Assembly: GCA_965371445.1 (NCBI GenBank)
Contig: CBDUYN010000184.1
Span: 1 to 20,109, forward strand
Source of the DNA: DASWIG01 sp965371445
GTDB taxonomy: Bacteria > Acidobacteriota > Thermoanaerobaculia > Multivoradales > J023
DNA length: 20,109 nucleotides
Direction: 5' to 3'
The notes below the pieces were generated by a model. That model was not told the origin of the DNA. It ran no database searches and was given only the letters and a program-made list of their open reading frames with translations. Of the stretch, positions 1-8,155 are shown one piece after another (the stretch's first letter is position 1; each line of letters opens with the position of its first letter). A program made the translations under genes and the position numbers.

Positions 1-177
1 CGCCGCTGCCGCCGCCACCTTATTATGGGACTGGCCTCCCGGTACATTCTGGCAAGCGAGCTCTAGCAGACGCAACACACCAAAGGGTAGTTGCGCCCCA
101 CCTGATAGCGGACGCTCCCGTCGACATCTCGGCCCCTTCCGGGTAAGATGGAGCTAGCTCGACCTGGGAGCCAAACC

Positions 178-1747
178 ATGCAGAGCCGCAGCCTCACCAT
201 CCACGTCACCCCCGACCTCGGATCGGGGGATCGACGGCAAGATGACGGCCTTCGTCCGACGCAGCCTGACGGGCGACATCCCCGGCTATGAGATGCCCGA
301 GCCGATGATCAACGAGATCGTCTTCCAGAGAACCGACGACCCTCGCGACCTGAGCGTGAACGCCTGGGAGAAGGTGCTCTGGAGCTGCGAGTTCCCGTGC
401 GACGAGCCGCAGTGCTCGCCCGAGGAGCAGGCGGCCTGTACCGAGTCCCACGGCTACCGGATCCGGGACATCGCCCTGGTCGCCGAGACCACGACGACCG
501 ACTGGGACTACGTCGGGATGATCAGTTGGAACAAGACCGATGGCTCAGGCGACATTAGCGCGACGTCGGTTCGAATCAAGACCCGACAGAAGGTCGAGGT
601 GAAGATGGCCGTCACGGGCGATCCCGACGGCCAGTGGGTCGACGTGGGCTGGGGTGGAAAGGTCGACTTCCCTCTGAAGGCGAATGCGCCAGGCCGGGTG
701 GCCACCATCACGAAGGTGACGGACCTTCTCGGTCGGGAGGTTTATGAGCTCTGGCGCATTCGGTCGTCCAACGCTGGGGGAAAGACCCCGTGCGACGCCG
801 TGGCCGACGGCGACGACACGCACTACGGCGCGAACAAAGGAGAGTTCAACCCCAATCTTCCCGGCCGCTTTGCCGACTTCATCCCCTGGAACGCCGACCC
901 CGAGGTGGCTTCCGTTTACAAGAGCGGTTGCAGCCAGCCGTCGATCTACGTCTTCGACTCCACGAGCAGCCGCGACTGGCATATGCCGACCGACTACGGC
1001 GCCGGTTATACGTGGCTCCTTGGCCGGTTGGAACTCGAGGTCGCCAGCGTCAACCACACCTTTCTCTACATGGGGACCCGCGACAATCACCCGCAGGTGG
1101 CGAAGGCGTCCGTGTCGGTCACCGCGTCCGCCGGCTTGCCCAGCGGGTTCTCGTACTCGCGCACCTGCCCGGTCTCCGTGTCCGTTACGCGCAGCACGTA
1201 TTCGACGTTCGTCGTCGTCGCCGCGAAGACCCAGAAGCGGTGGTTGATCGCGCAACCGTCGAGCACCTTGATCAGCACCTCCCAGTTGTCGGGGCCGAAG
1301 AACCAGAAGAGGGCGGAGTCGTCAGAGCCTTGGGGCACGCGCCGCCCCGGTCCACTCTTGCCCGCGAAGTCCGTCCATTCGGCCTCGACCTGGAAGCGTC
1401 CGCGGTTGAGGCAGGCAATCGTGTCGGTCTCGGTGCAGAAGGGCGGTGTCGAACCGAAATGGCGGGCGCGGATGAAAGACCGATACATTCCCGCTTCGAA
1501 CACCTCGAAGCTTGCCCACGTCACGACGAAGCCCTCCCCGGGCCGGGCGGCCACCGAAGACTCGAACTGCATATGGCTCGTGGTGGTGTTGACCTGGAAC
1601 TCTTCACCGACACGCTCTCCCGTCGAGGAAAAGCGCTGGCCCTGGACGCTGTCGTTCCACGTGTCGTTGCCAACCGGGATCGGGCTGTTCCAGACGACGA
1701 TGAACTCCCCGCCGCGCTCCATGGCCACGGAAGGCCATTCGTTCTGA
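178..1747 (+). CDS. Unrecognised protein, probable 5' frameshift and 3' read-through
   Basis: I do not recognise the family. An uninterrupted frame starts at ATG 242, but ATG 178 has a GGGAG Shine-Dalgarno 7 nt upstream and encodes MQSRSLTIHVTPDLGSG in another frame. Removing one G from the G5 run at 225-229 joins the two frames (LGSG-IDGKMTAFV), so the true start is probably 178 and the copy is frameshifted, by mutation or sequencing error. The protein is acidic, rich in Trp, Asp and Gly, has scattered Cys pairs (CEFPCDEPQC near residue 65) and no signal peptide. The native-looking part ends near position 1090. From there to the stop the frame is antisense to the secreted repeat-protein gene, so the last 220 or so codons are likely read-through after loss of the original stop. 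Confidence in a gene here is moderate; function is unknown. Confidence 0.45.
1087..1178. repeat. Direct repeat copy A (3' end of the repeat-protein gene)
   Basis: This 92-bp segment encodes the last 30 residues and the stop of the repeat-protein gene on the minus strand. It recurs at 2537-2628 with four mismatches. The similarity stops at the stop codon, so it reflects paralogous coding ends and not a mobile repeat. Confidence 0.85.
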
Positions 1748-2467
1748 CCCGTGGTCGACGTGTTGACCTGGAAGCGGTCGCTCAAGGGCGTGGCGTCGGA
1801 GGCGAAACGGCGGGCGAAGACGTTGGTGTCGTCGAAAGTGTTGTCCGTCCACTCCATCCAGGAGACGACGAAGTCGCCTGACGCGGCGACGTCGAGGACG
1901 TTGAAGAGGCCGCGGGCGTAGGTTGTGTGGAACGAAAACGGCGGACCGATCTTGGAACCGTCGGCAGAGAAGCGCTGTCCGCTGCCGCCCTCGATTGTGT
2001 CCCAGATCGCGATAAAACCTCCGTCCGGCGTCCAGTGGACGGCGGGCATGAAGGTAAGCTCTCCGGGGTTGTCGTCAGCCTGGAATTCTTCGCCGAGACC
2101 GATGCCTTCGGAGGAGAAGCGACGCCCCTGGATGCTCGATCGTTCCAGCTCCTTCCGGCGTTCCCACACCACCACGAAGTCACCTTTCGGGTTGACGTCA
2201 ACGTCGGCCCAGTGCAGATCGTAGCCGTCGCTGGCCGTTCCTATCACGAGGTCATCGCCCACCGGGGAACCCGCCGAGTCGAACCGGCGGCCCAAGACGT
2301 CGACTTCATGCAAGTACGAATACCGCGTCCGGTGCCAGACGACGACGAACTCCCCGTGGGGAGTCACCGCGACGTCGGGTCTCTGATGGTCCCCCATAAA
2401 GTTGGGCCGCCCACAGGGCGATCGAGGCCCAAAAGACTGGAAGGGATCGCGTCCTCGGTCTCAGCAT
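1087..2467 (-). CDS. Secreted DFVVVW-repeat protein, frameshifted near its N-terminus
   Basis: This is a probable exported beta-rich repeat protein. The frame open from ATG 2397 encodes 436 aa with about six repeats of roughly 50 aa, each around a (G/D)xFVVVW strand followed by a xGRRF or QRF(S/D)xxG strand. It ends in a domain (about 110 aa) with LNRGRFQVEAEWTDF, a FWFFGPDN segment and VKVLDG, common at the C-terminus of acidobacterial secreted proteins (from memory). The likely true start is ATG 2467, with Shine-Dalgarno GAGGAAG just upstream, giving a Sec signal (MLRPRTRSLPVFWASIALWAAQ). That start is out of frame with the body; removing one G from the G5 run at 2391-2395 joins them (QLYG-DHQRPDVAV). 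It is therefore a pseudogene or a homopolymer sequencing error. Molecular function is unknown; adhesion or surface display is only a guess. Confidence 0.7.
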
Positions 2468-2495
2468 GTGTCTTCCTCTCTCTGGGAGCCCTCCG

Positions 2496-2523
2496 ACTAT
2501 AGCAGCCGACCCTCGGGTATCAA
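2496..2523 (-). promoter_or_regulatory. Sigma70-like promoter of the repeat-protein gene
   Basis: On the minus strand TTGATA (2523-2518) and TATAGT (2501-2496) are separated by 16 nt, close to the TTGACA/TATAAT consensus. The predicted transcription start is about 20 nt before ATG 2467, which supports that start over the downstream ATG at 2397. Confidence 0.55.
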
Positions 2524-2536
2524 GCCCAGGCAAGCT

Positions 2537-2634
2537 TCAACCGCACGTGGCGAAGGCGTCCGTGTCGGTCACGGCGTCCGCCGGCTTGCCCAGCGGTTTC
2601 TCGTACTCGCGCACCTGCCCGGTCTCCGCCGCGG
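2537..2634 (-). pseudogene. Remnant 3' end of a second repeat-protein gene (direct repeat copy B)
   Basis: On the minus strand this encodes AETGQVREYEKPLGKPADAV and the following TDTDAFATCG plus stop, nearly identical to the end of the gene at 1087-2467. The DNA of 2537-2628 matches 1087-1178 at 88 of 92 positions. Upstream the frame continues as arginine-rich non-homologous sequence, so only about 31 codons of the original gene survive. It lies directly upstream of the intact-length relative, which suggests a former tandem pair reduced by deletion. The 2635-2856 stretch above it holds nothing I recognise. Confidence 0.75.
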
Positions 2635-2856
2635 GAAGCGCCAGGCACCTCGGCCGCGGCTGGTCTCGGCGAAGGAGAAGAGCTCGACGTCCTACGGCGA
2701 GATGACCCCTTCGTCGACAGGTGCCCAAAGTCCACTTCTCAGTCCCAGGAGGGACGAAAGAGAGTAGCCCAGAGGCGGAACTCGTAGCCCGCCAAGAGTG
2801 TTTCTGGGGTTGGTGGGCTGGTCCCGGGGACGCCACCCAAAAAACTCACCCGCGGC

Positions 2857-3089
2857 ATGTCGATCCCGATGATCCACTCTTCGGGGACGTTCGGCATCCT
2901 CTTCAGCCTCTTCGTCGTCGTGGTCGCGGCGCTCAACCTGGTGCTCGACTACGATTTCATCGAGAACGGCGCCGCGCAGGGGGCGCCGAAGTACATGGAG
3001 TGGTACGGCGCCTCGGGTTGATGGTGACACTGATCTGGCTCTACATAGAGATCTTGCACCTGCTGATGAAGCTCAGGAGCCGCAAATGA
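2857..3089 (+). pseudogene. Truncated, frameshifted Bax inhibitor-1/YccA-like membrane protein
   Basis: Frame 1 encodes MSIPMIHSSGTFGILFSLFV (residues 1-20), then a hydrophobic helix, LVLDYDFIENGA, GAPKYMEWYGA and a premature TGA at 3019-3021. Frame 3 then continues from about 3015 as GLMVTLIWLYIEILHLLMKL and SRK plus stop at 3087-3089. Together they match the last third of the BI-1/YccA-like family (BaxI_1 type), where GAPKYMEWYGAFGL is continuous. One base has been lost at 3013-3014, within the codon expected to encode Phe. The N-terminal two thirds, with four or five transmembrane helices, is missing; upstream sequence in this frame (PAKSVSGVGG) does not look related. It is a gene relic. 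Confidence 0.7.
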
Positions 3090-3122
3090 CCTCGGCCGTC
3101 GATCCGGCGGTCGTCGGCCATG

Positions 3123-3157
3123 GTCCCTGCGGGACGAAAAGCAGGCGAGACGCCTGC
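3123..3157. repeat. Paired hairpins with an intergenic-repeat-like palindrome
   Basis: There are two adjacent stem-loops: GTCCC-TGC-GGGAC (3123-3135) and GCAGGCG-AGA-CGCCTGC (3141-3157), followed by GCTCCCAG. The second resembles a dispersed intergenic palindrome seen in high-GC environmental genomes (from memory). Its place just after the prpE stop suggests it may end that transcript, but there is no clear U-tract. Confidence 0.4.
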
Positions 3158-3197
3158 GCTCCCAGCATGAGAGTCCTGGATCGGCGCGACGGAGCCT

Positions 3198-5096
3198 TCA
3201 GCCCCGGGCGTAGCCGATGGCCTGCAGGGCCTCCTTGATCTCGTCGAGGATCGCCGGGTCGTCGATGGTGGCGGGCATCTTCCATTCCTGGTTGTCGGCG
3301 ATCTTGCCCATCGTCCCGCGGAGGATCTTGCCGGAGCGCGTCTTGGGGAGGCGCTTGACGATCGCGGCGGTCTTGAACGAGGCCACCGGGCCGATCTCCT
3401 CGCGTACGCTCCGGATGACCTCGGAGACGATCTCGCCGTCTTGCCTCGTGACCCCGGCATTCAGGACGAGAAAGCCGATCGGGACCTGTCCCTTGAGGTC
3501 GTCCGCGACGCCGAGCACGGCACATTCCGCCACGTCGGGGTGGTTGGCGAGGACCTCTTCCATGGCGCCGGTCGAAAGGCGGTGCCCGGCGACGTTGATG
3601 ATGTCGTCGGTCCGCGACATGACGTAGGCGTAGCCGTCCTCGTCGATGAAGCCGGCGTCGGCCGTCTTGTAGCTTCCGGGAAACTCCTCAAGATAGGACT
3701 CGACGAAACCATCGTCGTTGTTCCAGAGCGTCGGGAGGGTCCCCGGCGGCAGCGGCAGCTCGACGACGAGGGCGCCGATCGTGCCCGGCGGGACCGGTTT
3801 GTTGGCTTCGTTGACGACCTTGAGCTTCCAGCCGGGCGCGGGCTTGGTGGGGGAGCCCTCCTTGACCGGGAAGTGGTGGAGCCCCAGGGGGTTGGCGCAG
3901 ATCGACCAGCCGGTCTCGGTCTGCCACCAGTGGTCGAGCACCGGGACGCCGATCTTCGCCTCCGCCCACCTCAGGGTGTCGGGGTCGAGCCGCTCGCCGG
4001 CGAGGAAGAGGGCCTCGAATCCGGAGAGGTCGTAGCCCTTCATGAGCTCCGCGTTGGGATCCTCGCGCTTGATCGCACGGAAGACCGTCGGCGCCGTGAA
4101 AAGCGTCTTCACCTTGTGCTCGGAGATGACCCGCCAAAAAGCGCCGGCGTCGGGAGTCCCGACGGGCTTGCCCTCGAACATCATGGTCGTACAACCCTTC
4201 AGCAGTGGAGCGTAGACGATGTAGGAGTGCCCGACGACCCAGCCGACGTCGGAAGCCGCCCAGTAGACGTCGCCCGCGTCGACGTTGTAGATCGCCTTCA
4301 TCGTCCACTTGAGGGCCACGGCATGGCCGCCGTTGTCGCGGACGACGCCCTTGGGCTCTCCGGTGGTGCCGGAGGTGTAGAGGATGTAGAGCGGATCGGT
4401 GGCGGCGACCGGGACGCAGTCGTGCGGCTCGACGCCAGCGATGGCGTCGTTCCATTCGACGTCGCGTCCCGCGACGAGCGGCACCTCCTGCATGGGCCGT
4501 TCGACGAGGATGCAGCCTTCAGGCTTCGAGCTCGCCATCTCGATCGCCTTGTCGAGGAGCGGCATGTAGGGGACGACCTTTGGCCCTTCGAGGCCGCAGG
4601 AGGCCGAGACGATGACCTTGGGTTGGGCGTCGTCGATGCGGATCGCCAGCTCGTGGGGCGCAAAGCCGCCGAAGACCACCGAGTGGACGGCGCCGAGCCG
4701 CGCACAGGCGAGCATGGCGATCACCGCCTCCGGGATCATCGGCATGTAGACGATGACCCGGTCGCCTTTGCCGACGCCCCGCGCGGCGAGCGCCCCGGCG
4801 AAGACGGCCACGGTGTCGCGAAGCTCCGCATAGGTGTACTTCTTGACGGTCTTCGTGATGGCGCCGTCGTAGATCAGGGCCAGCTGATCGGCGCGGCCGT
4901 TCTCGACGTGGAAGTCGAGCGCGTTGTAGCAGGTGTTGAGCTCGCCGCCGGTGAACCAGCGGTAGAAGGGTTGGTTGGAATCGTCGAGGACCTTGTCCCA
5001 CCGCTTGTACCAGTGGATGTCCTCGGCCACCTCACCCCAGAAGCCTTCGGGGTCCTCGATCGATCTCCGGTAGGTTTCCTCGTACAGCTTGCTCAT
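3198..5096 (-). CDS. prpE: Propionate--CoA ligase (PrpE-type acyl-CoA synthetase)
   Basis: Predicted to activate propionate, or acetate with lower preference, to its CoA thioester through an acyl-AMP in the cytosol. The 632 aa match the PrpE/ACSS3 branch in length and in signature segments: an N-terminal YEETYRRSIEDPEGFW region, DDSNQPFYRWF, the P-loop YTSGTTGEPKG (about 240-250), ASDVGWVVGHSYIVYAPLL, WWQTETGW, and a C-terminal SGKILRG whose Lys590 is the catalytic A10 lysine usually controlled by acetylation. The ending ATIDDPAILDEI is typical of PrpE rather than AcsA. I chose ATG 5096 because GAGGAG lies 8 nt upstream; the TTG at 5102 is only 2 nt from it. The gene follows nrdJ after 120 nt. 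No prpBCD genes are nearby, so the propionate route is not shown here. Confidence 0.9.
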   Translation of the reverse strand: MSKLYEETYRRSIEDPEGFWGEVAEDIHWYKRWDKVLDDSNQPFYRWFTGGELNTCYNALDFHVENGRADQLALIYDGAITKTVKKYTYAELRDTVAVFAGALAARGVGKGDRVIVYMPMIPEAVIAMLACARLGAVHSVVFGGFAPHELAIRIDDAQPKVIVSASCGLEGPKVVPYMPLLDKAIEMASSKPEGCILVERPMQEVPLVAGRDVEWNDAIAGVEPHDCVPVAATDPLYILYTSGTTGEPKGVVRDNGGHAVALKWTMKAIYNVDAGDVYWAASDVGWVVGHSYIVYAPLLKGCTTMMFEGKPVGTPDAGAFWRVISEHKVKTLFTAPTVFRAIKREDPNAELMKGYDLSGFEALFLAGERLDPDTLRWAEAKIGVPVLDHWWQTETGWSICANPLGLHHFPVKEGSPTKPAPGWKLKVVNEANKPVPPGTIGALVVELPLPPGTLPTLWNNDDGFVESYLEEFPGSYKTADAGFIDEDGYAYVMSRTDDIINVAGHRLSTGAMEEVLANHPDVAECAVLGVADDLKGQVPIGFLVLNAGVTRQDGEIVSEVIRSVREEIGPVASFKTAAIVKRLPKTRSGKILRGTMGKIADNQEWKMPATIDDPAILDEIKEALQAIGYARG

Positions 5097-5134
5097 GACC
5101 AACTCTCCTCTTGCGGCAGGCAGCTCCGACGGTA

Positions 5135-5172
5135 CCAGCGGTTTGCGGCGGCGATCGTAGCAGAGCCGCTGG
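5135..5172. terminator. Inverted repeat between nrdJ and prpE
   Basis: CCAGCGG (5135-5141) and CCGCTGG (5166-5172) form a 7-bp stem with a 24-nt spacer, about 45 nt after the nrdJ stop on the minus strand. It could be a weak terminator or attenuator, but there is no T-run, so this is tentative. Confidence 0.2.
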
Positions 5173-5216
5173 AGAAAGCCTCCACCCGTTGAGGCGGCCT
5201 GGGTCAGCTCGTTCTG

Positions 5217-7967
5217 CTAGCTGCATCCGCTCGTCGTGCCGCAGTTCAGGCACTCGTAGCAGGTGCCGCTACGCACCATGATCGAGCCGCAGACGTGACA
5301 GCCCGGCGAGTCCTGTTGATGCAGGAACGAGCTCGCGGGCTTCGCCCCGGACGCCCTGGCGGACGAGCCGTTGCCCGACCCGTCGACGAGCGGGCTCACG
5401 AGGCCCGCGGCCTGTTGCTCCTCGGCGTCGAGGTACTTGTGGCCCAGCCAGCGGAAGATGTAGTCGGTGATCGACTTGGCGATGCGGATCTGCGGGTTCT
5501 GGGTGAACCCCGAAGGCTCGAAGCGCGTGTGGGAGAACTTCTCGACCAGCGTGCGCAGCGGCACGCCGTACTGCAGGGCGATCGAGACGGCGGTAGCGAA
5601 AGCGTCGATCAGGCCCGAGATCGTGGAGCCTTCTTTGGCCATGACCACGAAGATCTCGCCGGGCGTGCCGTCGTCGTAGAGGCCGACGGTGATGTAGCCG
5701 TCGTGTTGGTCGATCGAGAACTTGTGGGTCACGGCCTGGCGCTCGTCGGGCAGGCGGCGGCGTGCCGGATAGACCGCGGCCGGGGTCGGCTTGTGACGCT
5801 GCTTCGGCTCCCCGATCGTCAGGGGCTGGCTGCTCTTGCAGCCGTCGCGGTAGATGGCAACCGCCTTCAACCCCAGGCGCCAGGCTTCGACGTAGGCGTC
5901 GCGGACGTGGTCGACCGTCGCCGTCTCAGGCATGTTGATCGTCTTCGAGATGGCGCCGGAGATGAAAGGCTGCACCGCCGAGAGCATCTTCAAATGCCCC
6001 AGGTAGTGGATCGAACGCGAGCCCTCGCGCGGCGTCAGGGCGCAGTCGAAGACCGGCAGGTGGCGCTCGTCGAGGCTCTCGGCGTCTTCGATCGTGTCGT
6101 GCTCGTCGACGTGGTCGAGGATGTCGTGGATCGACTCGCGCGAGTAGCCGAGCCGCTCGAGGGCCAGGCGGACCGTCTGGTTGACGATCTTGAGCTGTCC
6201 GCCGCCGACGAGCCTCTTGTATTTCACGAGAGCGATGTCGGGCTCAACGCCGGTCGTGTCGCAGTCCATCATGAAGGCGATGGTGCCGGTGGGGGCGAGC
6301 GCCGAGATCTGGCTGTTGCGGATGCCGCTTGCCGTGCCGGCGTCGATGGCCTCGTCCCAGGCGGCGCGGCCGGCCTTCAGGATCTTGGCCGGGACGTGCG
6401 ACGCCTCGATGCGCTCCATCGCCTGGCGGTGCTTGCGCAGCACGCCGAGCATGGGCTCCCGGTTGGCCTCGAAGGCTTCGAAGGCGCCGATCTCCTCCGC
6501 GATGCGGGCGGACTGGGCGTAGGCGCTGCCCGACATGAGCGCGGTCACGGCCGCGGCCGCGTCGCGTCCCTCGTCGGAGTCGTAGGGCAGGCCGCAGGCC
6601 ATGAGCAGCGCGCCGAGGTTCGAGTAGCCGAGCCCCAACGGACGGAAGCGGTGCGAGGTCTCCTCGATCTTCGCGGTCGGGTAGCCGGCGTTCGAGACCA
6701 GGATCTCCTGGGCCGAGATGACCACCCGGCAGACGTGCTGGAAGCCCTCGACGTCGAAGCCCTCCAGGGGGTGGCCGCCCTTCTCGGGAGTGTCCTGCAA
6801 GAACTTCAGCAGGTTGAGCGACGCCAGGTTGCAGGCCGAATCGTCGAGGAAGAGGAACTCGCTACAGGGGTTCGAGGCGCGGATCGGGCCGCTCGCCGGA
6901 CAGGTGTGCCACGAGTTGATCGTGTCGGCGAACTGCATGCCGGGGTCGCCGCAGGACCAGGTGGCCTCGGCGATGTGACGCAGCAGGTCGCGGGCCTCGT
7001 AGGTGTCCATGGGGCGGCCGTCGGTGACGGCGTGGGTGGTCCAGGAGCGCTCCTCCCGGACCGCCTGCATGAAGTCGTCGCCGGCACGGACCGAATGGTT
7101 GGCGTTCTGGTAGAAAAGCGACTCGTAGGCGCCGCCGCGGGCTCCGAAGTCGCCCTCCCAGCCCGCCTCGACGAGCGCCCGGGCCTTTTTTTCCTCGATC
7201 TCCTTGCAGCGGATGAAGTCCTCGACATCGGGGTGGTCGACGTCGAGGATGACCATCTTGGCGGCGCGCCGGGTCTTGCCGCCGCTCTTGATGACGCCGG
7301 CAAAGGCGTCGAGCCCCTTCATGAACGACACCGGCCCCGAGGCCGTGCCGCCTCCCGAGAGCCCTTCCCGCGACGAGCGGAGGGTCGAGAGGTTCGAGCC
7401 CGTGCCCGAGCCGTGCTTGAAGAGCATTCCCTCGGTCTTGGCGAGGTCGAGGATCGACGCCATCTTGTCCTCGACCGAGTTGATGAAGCAGGCCGAGCAC
7501 TGGGGCTTTGCCTCGATGCCGACGTTGAACCAGACGGGCGAGTTGAAACAGGCGATCTGGTGCAGGAGCACATGGGTCAGCTCGGCGTGAAAAGCCGCGG
7601 CCGCCTCCTCGTCGGCGAAGTAGCCGCCCTCTCGTCCCCAGCCGGCGATCGTGTCGACGACGCGGCTGATCAGCGGGCGCACGCTGCGCTCCCGCTCCGG
7701 TGTCCCCAGGGCGCCGCGGAAGTACTTCGAGACGACGACGTTGGTCGCCGTCTGCGACCAGGGGCGCGGGATCTCGACGCGCCGCTGCTCGAAAACGCTC
7801 TTGCCGTCCTCGCCGGTGATCACGGCGTCGCGGGTTTCCCACGCCACCGTGTCGAAGGGGTCGATGCCGGCCGTCGTGTAGTACCGGCGAAAGGCGAGGC
7901 CACGGGACGTCGCGGTTGCGGGAGCGATAAAGACTCCCTCTGTCGGGGCTCCAGGCTGGGCCTCCAT
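5217..7967 (-). CDS. nrdJ: Adenosylcobalamin-dependent (class II) ribonucleoside-diphosphate reductase
   Basis: Reduces ribonucleotides to deoxyribonucleotides with coenzyme B12 as radical source, so it works with or without oxygen. The 916 aa have the class II layout: an N-terminal AFRRYYTTAG region, the first redox cysteine in PQCSACFINS, FKHGSGTGSNLSTLRSS, the catalytic N366-P-C368-S-E370 motif with CNLASLNLL beside it, GPTG-like ALAPTGTIAF, and a C-terminal zinc ribbon (CHVCG, then CYECLNCGTTSGCS) that shuttles reducing equivalents. Length fits the long zinc-ribbon NrdJ group; no intein is seen. ATG 7967 is preferred because GGAGG lies about 9 nt upstream; the frame stays open to a TTG at 8030. 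A candidate NrdR box and a 16-bp palindrome lie in its leader, and a Crp/Fnr gene sits 189 nt upstream. Confidence 0.95.
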   Translation of the reverse strand: MEAQPGAPTEGVFIAPATATSRGLAFRRYYTTAGIDPFDTVAWETRDAVITGEDGKSVFEQRRVEIPRPWSQTATNVVVSKYFRGALGTPERERSVRPLISRVVDTIAGWGREGGYFADEEAAAAFHAELTHVLLHQIACFNSPVWFNVGIEAKPQCSACFINSVEDKMASILDLAKTEGMLFKHGSGTGSNLSTLRSSREGLSGGGTASGPVSFMKGLDAFAGVIKSGGKTRRAAKMVILDVDHPDVEDFIRCKEIEEKKARALVEAGWEGDFGARGGAYESLFYQNANHSVRAGDDFMQAVREERSWTTHAVTDGRPMDTYEARDLLRHIAEATWSCGDPGMQFADTINSWHTCPASGPIRASNPCSEFLFLDDSACNLASLNLLKFLQDTPEKGGHPLEGFDVEGFQHVCRVVISAQEILVSNAGYPTAKIEETSHRFRPLGLGYSNLGALLMACGLPYDSDEGRDAAAAVTALMSGSAYAQSARIAEEIGAFEAFEANREPMLGVLRKHRQAMERIEASHVPAKILKAGRAAWDEAIDAGTASGIRNSQISALAPTGTIAFMMDCDTTGVEPDIALVKYKRLVGGGQLKIVNQTVRLALERLGYSRESIHDILDHVDEHDTIEDAESLDERHLPVFDCALTPREGSRSIHYLGHLKMLSAVQPFISGAISKTINMPETATVDHVRDAYVEAWRLGLKAVAIYRDGCKSSQPLTIGEPKQRHKPTPAAVYPARRRLPDERQAVTHKFSIDQHDGYITVGLYDDGTPGEIFVVMAKEGSTISGLIDAFATAVSIALQYGVPLRTLVEKFSHTRFEPSGFTQNPQIRIAKSITDYIFRWLGHKYLDAEEQQAAGLVSPLVDGSGNGSSARASGAKPASSFLHQQDSPGCHVCGSIMVRSGTCYECLNCGTTSGCS

Positions 7968-7996
7968 ATCTTCTTCCTCCAGTTGTTGAGCCAAAG

Positions 7997-8023
7997 CTTC
8001 GCGAGCGAAGACGCTAGCAGCGT
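7997..8023 (-). promoter_or_regulatory. Two adjacent hairpins in the nrdJ leader
   Basis: CTTCGC-GA-GCGAAG (7997-8010) and ACGCT-AGC-AGCGT (8011-8023) are perfect back-to-back stems 30-56 nt upstream of the nrdJ start. They may shape the mRNA leader. I see no B12-box (GCCACTG) or other cobalamin-riboswitch core, so no riboswitch is claimed. Confidence 0.3.
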
Positions 8024-8037
8024 TGCACAATTTGCGT

Positions 8038-8053
8038 TATGACGGCCGTCATA
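8038..8053. promoter_or_regulatory. 16-bp perfect palindrome upstream of nrdJ
   Basis: TATGACGGCCGTCATA is a perfect inverted repeat 71-86 nt before the nrdJ start. Its TGACG-nn-CGTCA core is the sort of site bound by dimeric regulators, and the symmetry could also form a hairpin. The cognate factor cannot be named; the neighbouring Crp/Fnr protein would normally prefer a TTGAT- or TGTGA-type site, which this is not. Confidence 0.4.
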
Positions 8054-8079
8054 CGCGATGGGGTGAAACCGAGGTAGGG

Positions 8080-8095
8080 ACACACCATGTTGTGG
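8080..8095. promoter_or_regulatory. Candidate NrdR box
   Basis: ACACACCATGTTGTGG matches the NrdR consensus ACACAATATATTGTGT at 12 of 16 positions, including both outer ACAC/GTG half-sites. It lies about 113-128 nt upstream of nrdJ. NrdR boxes usually come in pairs about three helical turns apart. A left half-site CCACAATA occurs at 8113-8120, but its right half is absent, so the second box is not convincing. Confidence 0.4.
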
Positions 8096-8155
8096 CTCGT
8101 CCAGGAATGACCCCACAATACTGGGATCAGGCCTCTACCTCCCGGACCGGACCGC

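Noticed and set aside
3441..5192. A 583-codon plus-strand frame opposite prpE
   Set aside because: Arg/Asp/Val-rich composition typical of the antisense of a high-GC gene; prpE on the other strand is unmistakable.
5295..8042. A 915-codon plus-strand frame opposite nrdJ
   Set aside because: Antisense shadow of a high-GC gene; no domain, no Shine-Dalgarno, while nrdJ is complete.
7968..8155. Cobalamin riboswitch upstream of the B12-dependent reductase
   Set aside because: Hairpins are present but no B12-box or conserved core can be found.
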